Origin: Nautilus pompilius
Lineage: Eukaryota; Mollusca; Cephalopoda; Nautilida; Nautilidae
Reading direction: 5' to 3'
DNA length: 64,000 nucleotides
Assembly: GCA_018389105.1 (NCBI GenBank)
Contig: JACATO010000036.1
Span: 186,001-250,000 of the forward strand
The position numbers were made by a program, and so were the translations under genes. Positions 26,736 to 37,195 of the stretch are shown here, in pieces (the stretch's first letter is position 1; each line of letters starts with the position of its first letter). The notes under the pieces were generated by a model. The model was given only the letters and a program-made list of their open reading frames with translations, did not search any database and was not told the origin of the DNA.

Positions 26736-27785
26736 GCTGCAGTAAAAGTTTCCAGGGAGGCGATGAAAAAACACACGAACTGCGATAAGTTGTGTGGATG
26801 ATAGGGAAATTAAAATTAATTCACATGAGACTCCGATTTAATTATTGTTTTAAGTGGCTATCGTGTTAGCGTTCTTATTAAATACCAAAAAAAAAAAAAA
26901 AATCATTAAATATTTATCTCTTTTTTTTTTTCAAGATTGCTCTGAGGTATTAATTTTTTTTTTTTTTTTTTAAATTTGAAAATTACTTGAGTTCAGTCGG
27001 GTTTTTTGGGGGGTCTGCGCTATTGATTTCTTGGTTCGTTTTTCGTGACGTTATCCGGGATCCTGTTTATAGATAAACCGACGCGCCACGGGAGTCACAG
27101 AATTAAGACCGCTATCACAAAACGTCCTGGAATTAAGCATCCGCTCCAACCAGTTCTCGCGCGCGGAACAACAACAACAACAACAAAAAAAAAGGGGGTA
27201 CAAGGGAAGCAGATTAATCTTCGTGATATTAATGCTGAATAATTTAATGATCCGGAGGCGCTCGCGTTAAACTGTGAATTTTTCTTTTCATTTCAGTTTT
27301 GGACAAGCATAATTATTACAATATGGCGGAACTCCCCTCTCTGTTGTTTCTTTCTTTCTTCTCTTTTTGTTTTTTTTTGTTTTCTGAAGCAGTTACTTTC
27401 GTTTAATGAGAAGAAGTGCGTGCTAACAACAACAACAACAACAACAAAAAAAAACAGGGCGATTTTCTTTCTTTATTCTCGCGCGACGATAAAATGCCCA
27501 GTGACAAGACAAGAGGGATGAGGTTTTCCAGAAGAGTCACCGTCTTTCATTCTGCGGTAGCGTGTGATGGGTTTCTTTTATTTATTTTATTTAAGAAGAA
27601 AAACGCTTTTGTCTCGTTGACGGGTCTAGATTAGATATCATCCAACTAGGGACCCGCTCGAAAGACCAATCTTTCACAAGTTCTGGTTTAATCCTTTTGT
27701 TGTTTTTTTTTTGGCGTTACCTAAAATTTTGTCCTGCCCGGCCCATCACAACTCGCTGGCTGCACCATATCGTTGAGCAAAATTA

Positions 27786-28240
27786 TTGTGGACAACGTCA
27801 CGCAGTCGGTACAGGATCATCATTGTGGACAACGTCACGCAGTCGGTACAGGATCATCATTGTTTACAACGTCACGCAGTCGGTACAGGATCATCATTGT
27901 GGACAACGTCACGCAGTCGGTACAGGATCATCATAGTGGACAACGTCACGCAGTCGGTACAGGATCATCATTGTGGACAACGTCACGCAGTCGGTACAGG
28001 ATCATCATTGTGGACAACGTCACGCAGTCGGTACAGGATCATCATTGTGGACAACGTCACGCAGTCGGTACAGGATCATCATAGTGGACAACGTCACGCA
28101 GTCGGTACTGGATCATCATAGTGGACAACGTCACGCAGTCGGTACTGGATCATCATAGTGGACAACGTCACGCAGTCGGTACTGGATCATCATTGTGGAA
28201 AACGTCACGCAGTCGGTACAGGATCATTGTGGACAACGTC
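27786..28240 (+). repeat. 37-bp minisatellite, 12 full copies plus a partial
   Basis: Unit ATTGTGGACAACGTCACGCA + GTCGGTACAGGATCATC repeats almost perfectly. Variants are ATTGTG/ATAGTG and TACAG/TACTG; one copy has TTTACAAC. Because 37 is not a multiple of three and the unit has no stop in any forward frame, all three forward frames stay open across the array, giving overlapping frames of about 100 codons with a 37-residue period. The reverse strand carries stops. The right-hand partial unit runs into single-copy sequence (ACGTCGCAAAAGC). Confidence 0.97.
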
Positions 28241-28519
28241 GCAAAAGCTATATCTTCATCCCACTCCGCTAGTTTCACGCTCGACGACATCTTCTTGCAC
28301 CCTAAGGAACCCGTATTCGAGAACCTCCACTTCTGTGTGTCAGTTTTTCGAAGAAAGTATCTAGAATGTACGAAACTTTCTAAAAAAAATTGGCGCTTGA
28401 AAATTGTGAGTAACGTTAAAAATAACAAGCAGAGCCATAATTTATTTAAAATCCAAAGTGGAACATATTATCTTATCCATACCTGTCCGTAAAAGTACCG
28501 TAAGTTTAGATTGATTGTA
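28241..28519. other. Single-copy flank of the 37-bp array; possible exon, strand unclear
   Basis: On the plus strand a frame leaves the array and continues through SFTLDDIFLHPKEPVFENLH to a donor-like AAAATT|GTGAGT. On the minus strand a start context at 28,306 opens MSSSVKLAEWDEDIAFAT before entering the repeat. Both look more protein-like than most frames nearby but they are mutually exclusive and unrecognised. I cannot choose between them. Confidence 0.2.
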
Positions 28520-28660
28520 ATTCCTTTGGAATCAATGACACAGGTGAATTCTTGTTACAGTAGTGGCTTCAGGTATGGTGGAAAGTAAACCTCTTTGGAA
28601 TTAATGATGCAAGTGAGCTATTTTTATGGTAACGTTTTCAGTTGTGCTGCAGATTAAGCC
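28520..28660. repeat. Two diverged ~70-bp direct repeats
   Basis: TTTGGAATCAATGACACAGG (28,524 on) and TTTGGAATTAATGATGCAAG (28,594 on) begin two consecutive units that also share GTTTTCAG/GGCTTCAG and GAAAGTAAACC/CAGATTAAGCC. A loosely similar stretch, CAGATACTCTTTTTTTGAGG, occurs near 56.71 kb, suggesting a dispersed repeat. Confidence 0.5.
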
Positions 28661-29292
28661 TCTTTTTTGAAAGACTTCAGTGTTCCTTTATCATTTATCA
28701 GCTATGAGTTTCACCGAACAAATTACTGGTGCTAACTTTTTAAAACGGACTCAGTTTGCGAATAATGCTGTACAATTTAATTCTTTCATATATTTCATTG
28801 TTTTCCTTTTCAATTTATCACCCATAGATGTGGGAGATGAACAACGTCTTTACCATTCATTTCAAACAATGAGCTCCTGCACCATCTTCTGAAACATTGC
28901 GGCGCGATCGTCGAGAAAGTCTCTTCACTACCTTACACACATCGAGTGAAATCGCTCGCCATCTGAAGTTGTACCAGAATCGTTTGTGTATTTTGAAGGA
29001 TGAAATGTGATTACCAACAGCTGTAGGTGTATAACTGACATCATAAAACCAGTGTCTTAAAATAAGGCTGCTCATATGCACTTTTGGTACCGTCCAGGTT
29101 GTTACCTTTTTACCAATCCAGTGATTATGACTTAATCCACCTTGACCTAGTGAGCTATTTGAAAATATTATTGCAGCTGCTAATTAGATGTCTGTAATCC
29201 AATTTTGAATATGTTTTCACTATTCCAAGCAGTAAATAGATGTACTGCATTTTTAAAAAAATTTAATCATCAGCATATTCTTTATTTGTCTA

Positions 29293-29358
<66 letters not shown>

Positions 29359-30850
29359 TATTACTGGATTTTCAGTATTTATATTTTATTTTTATGTTTA
29401 AATTTATCATTAAATATGCAGTGTCACCATCGTAACTTAACTTTTCATACCTATGTTTTTTATTGTATCGTTAAAGCTTTAAATTTTGTACCAACAATTC
29501 TGTTTAAAAATCCAGATCTGCTTTTTTTTTTAAACTTCGAATATCTTTTTTTTTAAAGAAGGAAACTTATTTTAAAATTTGTGGTTGAACCTGTTACTGT
29601 ACAGACAGCCCGTTGTGCCGCTCTCTTTTTTTATTTATTAGTTTATCGCTCCCATAATAAGTTAAATTTAATGCATTAGGCAAAACACAAATTGTGACTC
29701 TACTATTTGAAATCTAATTATTATTTCGTCAAAAGTTTTAAATTCTCATTTAAACTGATAACAAGATTACTGCCAGAATCCCGTTCTTTCCCAAATGTGC
29801 TGATCTGTTGCACTAACGTGTTTGAGATGGAGGGACGAGGAGAGGCGGTGAGGAAGTCCAGTCACAAATTAACAAATAGGGGTGGGGCGTGGTGTGGAAC
29901 TCCATCCGCGGATGCAGGAAGGTGATGGTATAAACGCCCATTCACTAGTTAAAATTAAGAAACAGCAGGGTAGTCCAGTATATTTCTAGATAATACAAGA
30001 AATGAACCAAAAGGCTCTATTGCGCTACTAATACTTATGGATTGATCTGAACAATAAAAAAAAAAATCAGTGAGGATTATTAAAAGCATCTCGCACAAAA
30101 AAATAACATTTTTTTTTCCTCTATGCAATACATCATAATTTGGCCCATGCTTTTATCGACACCTGAGAAGTGTCAAGTCTATGGAACTCAACGACTTTGT
30201 CTTCCGTTGACATTAGACCTTTCCTTAAAATCGCTTTTTTTTCCTTTTTTTGTTCTGACAAAGGCTATCAGTCATTCGGAATACCCTCCGTCGACAGGCA
30301 TAAATAGCTTACAAATTAAATACATGCAATATTGCTTTCACACCCTGAGTGGGACGATATAAGAAATCATACTGGTAGACAAAATAAACATGCCTGTCGG
30401 ATCGAATTTTCAGTTTTATTTTTGCATGGCTACCATAATGATGAATATGGCGCTAGTGTTGGAGATGAAGAAAATAAAGGGAGACAATTAGTTGTGATGT
30501 TTCCTTGAGCACCTTCATCACATGTTTATTCAGGATTGTCTCTGTGTAACGTTGATAAACAATCTAAAGAGGAAAATGATTCTTTTTCGGCTGAGTATGT
30601 ATAACTAGCAAATCTTTAAAAAAAAAAAAATAATCGTTTAAAATAAAACTATTTTTTATGTAAATAATTTCAAACTACTTAACATTATACAAAGAAGGCA
30701 AAAAGCATAGCAGGGCAATATTCTACCATTTCAGACGAATGCTATAATGAGCATATTTAATGAGAAGTGAACGTCTTTATTTTTGTCTCCGAGACAGAGC
30801 GAAATATTGTCCCGTTATACTTTCTAACTTCGTGTAAAGTCAGTCACCTT
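28661..30850. other. CpG-poor non-coding stretch
   Basis: AT-rich and CpG-depleted compared with its flanks. It contains an (ATT)n microsatellite at 29,292-29,363 and long T runs. No coding exon or element is identified; it may be the intron of an unseen gene or old transposon debris. Confidence 0.4.
29292..29363. repeat. (ATT)n microsatellite
   Basis: About 70 bp of ATT/TTA units with two small breaks. Confidence 0.95.
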
Positions 30851-30898
30851 ATCGCCAAAATATGCTCACGGATGTCATCGCTTGCTGGGAAGATGAAC

Positions 30899-30975
30899 AA
30901 CTCCCATAATCCATTGCGACATCCGTAAGGCAAAAAAAAAAAAAAAAATTTTAAAAATGGCGAGGTCGCCAGCTG
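30899..30975 (+). promoter_or_regulatory. Candidate TATA-less promoter: ZNF143/THAP11-like and YY1-like motifs
   Basis: AACTCCCATAATCCATTGCG (30899-30918) closely follows the known ZNF143/THAP11 promoter motif (ACAAYTCCCAGMATGC plus GCG). Forty bases on, AAATGGCG (30955-30962) fits YY1 and could hold a start codon: ATG at 30957, then a donor-like CTG|GTGAGC. A splice-bounded segment follows at 31,053-31,111, but joining the two gives an immediate stop in that phase. The motifs mark a CpG-content edge (CpG-poor left, CpG-rich right). Promoter call is inference. Confidence 0.3.
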
Positions 30976-31052
30976 GTGAGCTCGGGTGATTGGGCTTTTT
31001 TTGGAAACATTGTCGGCGGTTGTTTTGCTGTTCTTCTTCCTTTTTGTTGCAG

Positions 31053-31111
31053 TTTCAGTCACCTGAGTGCTGAAGGTTATGAACTTCGAACCGGGGGGAA
31101 AAGTACTGCAG
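31053..31111 (+). other. Possible small exon (splice-bounded)
   Basis: A strong pyrimidine tract and acceptor (CTTCCTTTTTGTTGCAG) precede 59 bases that end at a GTATGT donor. One of three phases is open (FSHLSAEGYELRTGGKSTA). The sequence is unrecognised and the upstream start candidate is in the wrong phase, so support is weak. Confidence 0.2.
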
Positions 31112-33097
31112 GTATGTATTTCGGAGCCGACTGCAGCACCATAGTTAAGAGAAGGGAGGGACTGTATCTTGTCGTGGTAGAACGACGGGGCATCACTCGG
31201 CAGACGAGGGCGAGAGACATCGGCCGAGCACCGCCTGGTTTTCCTTGTCTCGTGAAAAGAAAGTTCAAGAACGACCCAGTGATGTTTTCCGGAACACTTC
31301 TGGACTTTCTGTCACACGTGGAAACTGCTGCGGCGGGTCGTCTGTCGGCTGCTACACGAATATTACGGCGGGTAGCTAAATGCGCGTCCGCGTATGGGGC
31401 ACAGATCATCGCTGACATGGGATGAGGAGTGTTACTCCTCCTCCTCCTCCTCCTCCGCAGCCCTAACGCTGTCGCTGGTGAGGTTGTTGCCGTTCGGTCC
31501 GCTTGCCAGACGTTTGGGAAGGACGGGTGTGTACAGGCGGCAGCCAATCCCGAAGATCCACTGTCACACCTGGAACAACTTCCAGGTAAATTGCGCGAGA
31601 TCGCTCTCGCAGCAGAACTACGTTAAAACGTAGAGACCAGTAACTCCCGAACAGCTGAGACGACCATGATTCACTGCGGATGTCCTCAGCAGTTCCTGCT
31701 CGTCTGTTTGTTTTAGCTCTCTCTCGAAATCGAGAAGCTGTACAGTGTCGTCACATCCGGTGCTGAAGTTGCTAGTAAGCAGGGGCGAGATGGGGAAATC
31801 TCCAAACGGTTTCTCTTTACTGATGCACAAAAAAGGGGGGGGCCTCCCTATCTTGAGTAAGGCAGACGGTTGGACCCGTCGATGCCGCGAAGTCAAAAGG
31901 CCAGGCGAGACGGACGCAGCCGAGCAGCTGGCGGTGATACTACAGACCGATGGATTCCTTCCTATCCAGCCGCTCGGTAAACAGGATTCGCCTGTTTGAA
32001 GCTCGCGCCAGCAGACCATCTCAGTGACACGAGCCCAGCCTGTGGATCGCTCACAGATAATAAACCTTTCCCCCGGTGGCTGAAATGCTAACCAGTAGGT
32101 GGCTTATTTCGCTTTTTTTTTTGTTCTTCTGTTTTGTTTTCCGTAACCCTAACGGCGGCGGAACGAGACCATTATCAAAGAAAAGAAACAGAAAATCTGC
32201 GCCATTAGCTGTCAGACTGACGACAAGGATATTCGAGTTATACCGGATCGGCCTGCTGGGTGGGGGGATGTTTTCATCCTGATTAAATGATCTTCCAGCC
32301 ACCAGATGGAGCTCGCGAATTTTTTTTTTCCCACTATTAGCTACCATGGCCTCGTGGCTGTTACCGTTTTTCTAAACCCTCCCCCCCAACAACTCAGTTC
32401 TCGAGATCTCTATTAAAAGAAAAAGAAAATTTATTTAAATTTAATTATAAATTAAAATTTTAAAGACTTTTTTTTGCGCATAGTAATCCCTGGATAGAAC
32501 AAGTAAAGTTTCTTCCCTTTAGCACTGACGACACAAAATGGCGTCTTGAATAAAAATGGCGTCATATATTTTAACCTGGACGAGTAAAACTTCCCGACGT
32601 TCGATAAACACTATTCCATACATTGTCTCGTATCGATAATATTTTCTCGTGAATAGTTCATTGAAATTTTTTGAGTATGACATAAAGACATTACTAATAT
32701 CTCCACCGCGGAAATTAATAAAGTTTTGATTCTTTTTTTGAGAGCGAAGGGCGCTGAAAAGGGATTTACTTGATTTCAAATGGCGCCACCATTTCCTCTA
32801 ATTCTTTCTAGGACGAAATCACAAGAGATTTCCGCAAACCTTGCACTATCATTCTCCACTCCCACCCACCCACTTTTGCTTTTTTGGAAACGTTGAATAT
32901 TTAGTCGTGAAAAACGTAGGTACATATTGTTCTTCTTCAGCTCCTTTCAAAGGCTTTCCAAAACTAAGAGTGTAGTTATGACCACGCATCTAAACGTTTT
33001 GAGAAATATTTAATAAGTGCAACACAATGAATCCTTTTTTTTTTTTAAATTTATTTTTATAAAGTTGGATGCATTATCGTGGAAGCTGATTTATCTG
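31112..33097. other. Non-coding stretch
   Basis: Contains a TCC run at 31,438-31,455, a CTCF-like motif at 32,092-32,104, and two copies of AAAATGGCGTC at 32,536-32,561 (YY1-like). Frames of about 150 codons on opposite strands at 31.0-31.5 kb overlap each other and carry no recognisable domain. Confidence 0.4.
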
Positions 33098-33310
33098 AGC
33101 GGCGCGGCAGTTCGTTGGTTAGCCTACAAGTTTGCTAAGGTTGAGAGGGCCCGAGTTCTCTTTCCTTGGGGAACGGCACGGTTTGGAAAACCTTTTTATC
33201 GTGGTTTCTTAACGTTTCTCTTTTCCATCCGCGTGTGGATTTCCTCCAGCCACTCAAGTTCTCTCCCGTCATCTGAAAAAAGGAAGAGTTCTGGTAGGAA
33301 TTTAATGCCA
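33098..33310 (+). mobile_element. tRNA-derived SINE copy (copy 3)
   Basis: The head has GTTCGTTGGTTAGCCTAC and GAGAGGGCCCGAGTTC. The body ends in GGAAGAGTTCTGGTAGGAAT, matching AAGAGTTCTAGTAGG in the copy at 9.9 kb. The middle contains CTTTTTATCGTGGTTTC. The 172-codon frame spanning this element is a by-product. Sequence to about 33,420 may be further SINE tail or flank. Confidence 0.55.
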
Positions 33311-36164
33311 GTGGTGTCGGGTCCCCACATGGCGCGTGATTGGCAACGCTTCCTAACGGACAACCGCGGAACTACGCTCCTTGACCTGTATTGTCTACCC
33401 TGTAGATGTCGGCTTACGCCGACCAATTTGATTTATTACCTTTCCCATGCCGGTTTTAAATCACCGACAGCCCTTTCCGCCCCAATAACTACCGAGGTGA
33501 ACTCCTTTCCGGTTCCTTCATCGGCCATTTACTAACAACGCAGACGTGCAGATGGCCGCCCATAAAACGTTAATCCCTGGTGTTTTGTCCGGGGTAGTAA
33601 TGGGGAAAAAAAAAGTTAGCTGTTAACGTGGACGAAACGACACAAAAATATCTGGTGGGGGGAGAGTTAAGGAAGACAACCGAGAAAAGATGTACGGTAC
33701 CACAACTTTATGTCTTTACTTATTTATTTATTTTTTTAAAAATACCTAACTAAAGAAATTACTCTGTTCGGTAAATTCCGTTTTGACAGAATCTTTTTTT
33801 TTTTTTTTTTTTAAATGTGTTCGAAAGTTGCACGCCTCCGTAACGGGAGCATTTTCTTTTCCTTCCTTTTTAATCGAAAAAGAAATTACCGGTCGGTTAG
33901 GGTTAATGGACGCGGAGCCAGCAGATACGGCCATCAAAAGACACTTCGCCGACGGTGAAACAACCGACTCCATTGATTTGGATCGGTGGCTGCCCGCATT
34001 TTACCGAATTCCTGAATTATTTATTGCTACGAAAACCGTCAAATTTCGTGTTTTCCTTATAACGGGACTTCTCACCTGCGGGTGCCGTAAAAACCAAAGA
34101 GATTCCGAGGCAAAGATGCGAAATAGGAAAACATTGCTAATTAAAGCTGGGGGGGAGAAAGAGGTGCGCGGGATTGTAGATGCCATTACTAACCTCTAAC
34201 TGAGGTTAAAATGGGGGCCCGCTCAGCAGGGAGTGTTCATCTATTGGCCTGCCGGAAGCGAGCATGCTAACCGTTGCTGGGACCGAAAGTATCCGGTCAA
34301 CAACGCAGCGAGGGAGAGTTTCGAGACTTCTCCAGAGGATAGGGATCTACATTGGGTTCCGCAGAACTAAAGAAAAAGGGAGGGACACGCGATCAGAAAT
34401 TGATGGTGATACACTGCAACGAAGAATACGACGATAAAAAAAAAAATCCTATTTACTTTCATCCGAACCAAGATCCCAAAACTCATTTTAAACCCACAAT
34501 TAATTCTAACACAAAACCTAACCCTAACGTTATCATTTATCGTAAACCTTTACTTAGATCCTAGCCCTAACACGAATCTTTACTCTAAGCCAAAGATTAA
34601 CCCTAACCTAACCTAAACCTAAAATGAATCCTAGACACCTTAATTTTAATTTTAACTTTAATCCCAACCTTACCCTTTACCCTAAACAACCCTGACTTTT
34701 CCCCCAAAATCTATTTACTTAAAATGACTGAATGTGCCCTTCCTAAGCAGATTATTATAGTAATTGCTCCCTTTTTAGAGTTTCAATCTTATTAATTAAT
34801 GAAATATTTAATTAACCTTTGTTCTACACCTTATCCACTTTTGGCGCCTAAAGATATATTTCCATTATTTCGGTGAAAGGACTATATTCCTCTCCCAGGC
34901 AGATTACAAGCCTTATTGTTTACTAGGTTCATCGTTAGTCTTATGAGACCGTCTCGTGTGTCAACGATCCACAGCTGCCCGACAGAGGGAAGTCGACCTC
35001 TTCTAATCGCATCTCTTTAAAGTTAAATCGCCGATTCGGCTTGGACAACGTCGGGATGCTGGCCACATCCTTTTTTTCCGATTTCAAACTTTAAATTCAG
35101 AAATCCTTGCTTATCAATTCTAAAGCCCATTTTGAGTCCAACTAAAATATAGAGACACGATCCAACAAACTGATTTTATCACAGTTTTATTTACAACGAA
35201 CGTACTGTTGTTAAATGAACGTTGTGTTTTTTCCCTTCTTCCTGCTGAGCTCGTCGGGCACCATTACCTTCTCTTTTATATTTTTTGTATTTCTTAAAGC
35301 AGAAAAATTTGACGTTTGATGTCCTTCGAGTCGCGCTTAATTCTCCACCAATCAGAAAAAGAAAAGAAAAAAAACTGGTAGAGGGGCAGGTAACTCGGAG
35401 GACAAGCTCTGTGACGTCAAAGTTGTGCGTCGAGCGTCGACTGGGCGAGGCACGAATCCGTGACGTCATTGTAAGAAGTCTACACAGTTCGCCATAAAAT
35501 CCGGAAAGCTCCCGGTTTCAGTTCTGTACTCGGCAAGTTATAACAACAACAACAACACGGCGCCTCTTGTTGGCTGCCATTCGGGGCATAACTTCCGCTT
35601 TCGCGTTTTATCTGTTTCCAGGAATAAATGAATGAATAGTTGAGGAAGGGGGGGGGCGTTGTCCAGTCCGCGGAAAAACCTTAGCGAGAAATCGTCTTCC
35701 ATCCGTAACCAGGCGGTGACATCGGTGCTCACTTAGTGGGGGGAGGGGTTCGATAATTGGTTGGAAGGCAGCCGTGCTGTGGAGATGGTTAAGCGACAAT
35801 CGGTCGAGTGGACACTCGCGGTAAGTGAGCGGTTCGTCTCCCGCCTCTCGCTAAGAGCAGCACTTAGAAGGAAAGGTCAGCCACGTCAAGGTCGGCGGGC
35901 GAGCTGACCGATGGCGAGACCACACAGACGATGATATATTAGACCCGTGCTTCGCTGGGGTAAACACAGGCCGGCAGTTTAATGACAGATTACCGCGTGT
36001 TATTAAATATGGCTTTTTGTTTTTATTAACTTTCTGTTCAGAAAAAAGTCCTTTTATTTATTTTAAAATTAGCTGGCCTGAGTTTAATTTTTTTTTTTGT
36101 CTTTTTCACTCTTTGCTTAGTTTGTCGGCGGTACAGCAGCCATTTTTCCGACTGAGGTCGTCAG
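33311..36164. other. Non-coding stretch with telomere-like tract
   Basis: Holds a long T run at 33,793-33,812, a telomere-like tract (listed) and a CTCF-like motif at 35,558-35,573 (minus). A tRNA-Ser-like phrase GGAGATGGTTAAGCGAC lies near 35,780, with GAGCGGTTCGTCTCCCGCC following it. That could be another eroded SINE head. No gene is supported. Confidence 0.4.
34506..34690 (+). repeat. Degenerate interstitial telomere-like tract (CCCTAA-type)
   Basis: Repeated CCTAACCCTAAC, AGCCCTAACAC, TTAACCCTAACCTAACCTAA, CTTACCCTTTACCCTAAAC. The units match the animal telomere repeat TTAGGG read on the opposite strand, but spacing is irregular and decay heavy. Either an old interstitial telomeric insertion or a CTAACC satellite fragment. 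Confidence 0.6.
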
Positions 36165-36514
36165 GCGTACGGACGGTACAGAACCGACCGCCTCTCCTCT
36201 CGATCGTCGTGCCTTCAGTCGGACGGTACAGAACCGACCGCCTCTCCTCTCGACGCGTCCGTCGGACGGTACAGAACCCCGCTCCTCTCGCGCCTTCAGT
36301 CGGACGGTACAGAACCGACTGCCTCTCGATCGTCGTGCCTTCAGTCGGACGGTACAGAACCGACTGCCTCTCGATCGTCGTGCCTTCACGTCGAACGGAC
36401 GCAGTCGACGACCGCCGCTCTCTCGATCGTCGTGCCTTCAGTCGGACGGTACAGAACCGACCGCCTCTCGATCGTGCCTATCGGCGTCAGAACCACTGTC
36501 TCGACGGCCTTCAG
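36165..36514. repeat. GC-rich tandem repeat, 7-8 variable copies
   Basis: Unit TCGGACGGTACAGAACCGAC + CGCCTCTCCTCTCGATCGTC + GTGCCTTCAG, with copies of roughly 38-53 bp. They differ by loss of the second CTCCT and by altered ends (GACGCGTCCG; GCGCCTTCAG; CACGTCGAACGGACG). CpG density is very high and is not decayed, which implies the array is not methylated in the germ line. Overlapping frames on both strands are repeat artefacts. Confidence 0.93.
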
Positions 36515-37030
36515 TTCAAACCCCTCTTCCGAGTGTAGACGTCTCTCTCTCTCACAGACTTGATACAAGAAAGAAACTGTTTACATAGGCAGGTGAAGCT
36601 CTGGCCGTCACGGAGCATGTGAGGATGGCATTAATCATTGGAAGAGAACTACAACTCGATGATTTTAGACTGACTCTATAATCATTTGGCCCTATCGTGA
36701 ACTGGATGCTCGGACGAGGCGGTCGGTCCCCGGACTGGCTTGCCAATATGTGAGCATGGGCCGCAATTAAGGAAGTACAGATGACGAAGCTTCTTTCGGA
36801 TTCCTAGGCGAAAAAACGATTTCCTGAATGGGTTAGAAAGCAATAAATATGATCCGAAAATAAAAGGCAGCGCCGAGTTCACGAACCTCGGTAAACTGAA
36901 ACAATTTCTGCCCACCGTTAGTCTGCTTGATTGCCGTAGAGCTGGAAGGGCATCTTGACAAATCAAGTTTCCTGGGTCCGGCCGGGATGCAGTGAAGCTA
37001 CCCGCGGAACCTCTACCACCGAACAGAACT
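36515..37030. other. Non-coding stretch, no gene seen
   Basis: A short CT run near 36,541, otherwise unique sequence without supported features. Confidence 0.4.
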
Positions 37031-37195
37031 CTTTATTTTAGATGTAGAAGGAAATCAGCGCGCAGCCGCCTCGTGAGGAAGATCGAGAAGAAACTGTGCT
37101 GGAAGGTGCTACGCCAACAACCGGAACCGGGATTCGAACTCGGCGCCTCTCATCTTTAGTTGTCCGGTACTTGGCCATCCAACTGGTAGTCAACT
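37031..37195 (-). mobile_element. tRNA-derived SINE copy (copy 4)
   Basis: On the minus strand the head has TGGATGGCCAAGTACCGG (A-box region), then GCGCCGAGTTCGAATCCCGG, a good B box. Next come GTTGTTGGCGT and TTCTTCTCGATCTTCC, then CTTCTACATCTAAAATAAAG and AGTTCTG. Body order matches the copy at 9.73 kb. Confidence 0.6.

Larger units (their letters stand above)
16647..27785. other. 11-kb non-coding stretch, no supported gene
   Basis: Mixed-composition DNA with normal CpG. Simple repeats include TA runs at 18,200 and 23,922, GA runs at 18,741 and 23,613, GT at 19,739-19,773, AAC at 26,355-26,377 and (ATT)n at 26,680-26,735. Several poly-G runs of 8 or more occur. CTCF-like motifs lie at 17,674-17,686 and 23,815-23,830. 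The longest frames (17.16-17.67 kb minus, 20.89-21.32 kb plus, 24.65-25.14 kb plus, 143-169 codons) lack splice sites and recognisable domains. Frames of that length are expected by chance at this base composition. Confidence 0.45.

Noticed and set aside
4660-28240. Tandem arrays considered as CRISPR
   Set aside because: Units are head-to-tail without unique spacers, and the DNA is animal nuclear; these are minisatellites.
30976-31547. Opposed frames of about 150 codons
   Set aside because: They overlap on opposite strands and neither matches a known protein; the splice-bounded subsegment is noted separately at low confidence.
36017-36568. 173-codon plus-strand and 90-codon minus-strand frames
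   Set aside because: Both are translations of the GC-rich tandem array.
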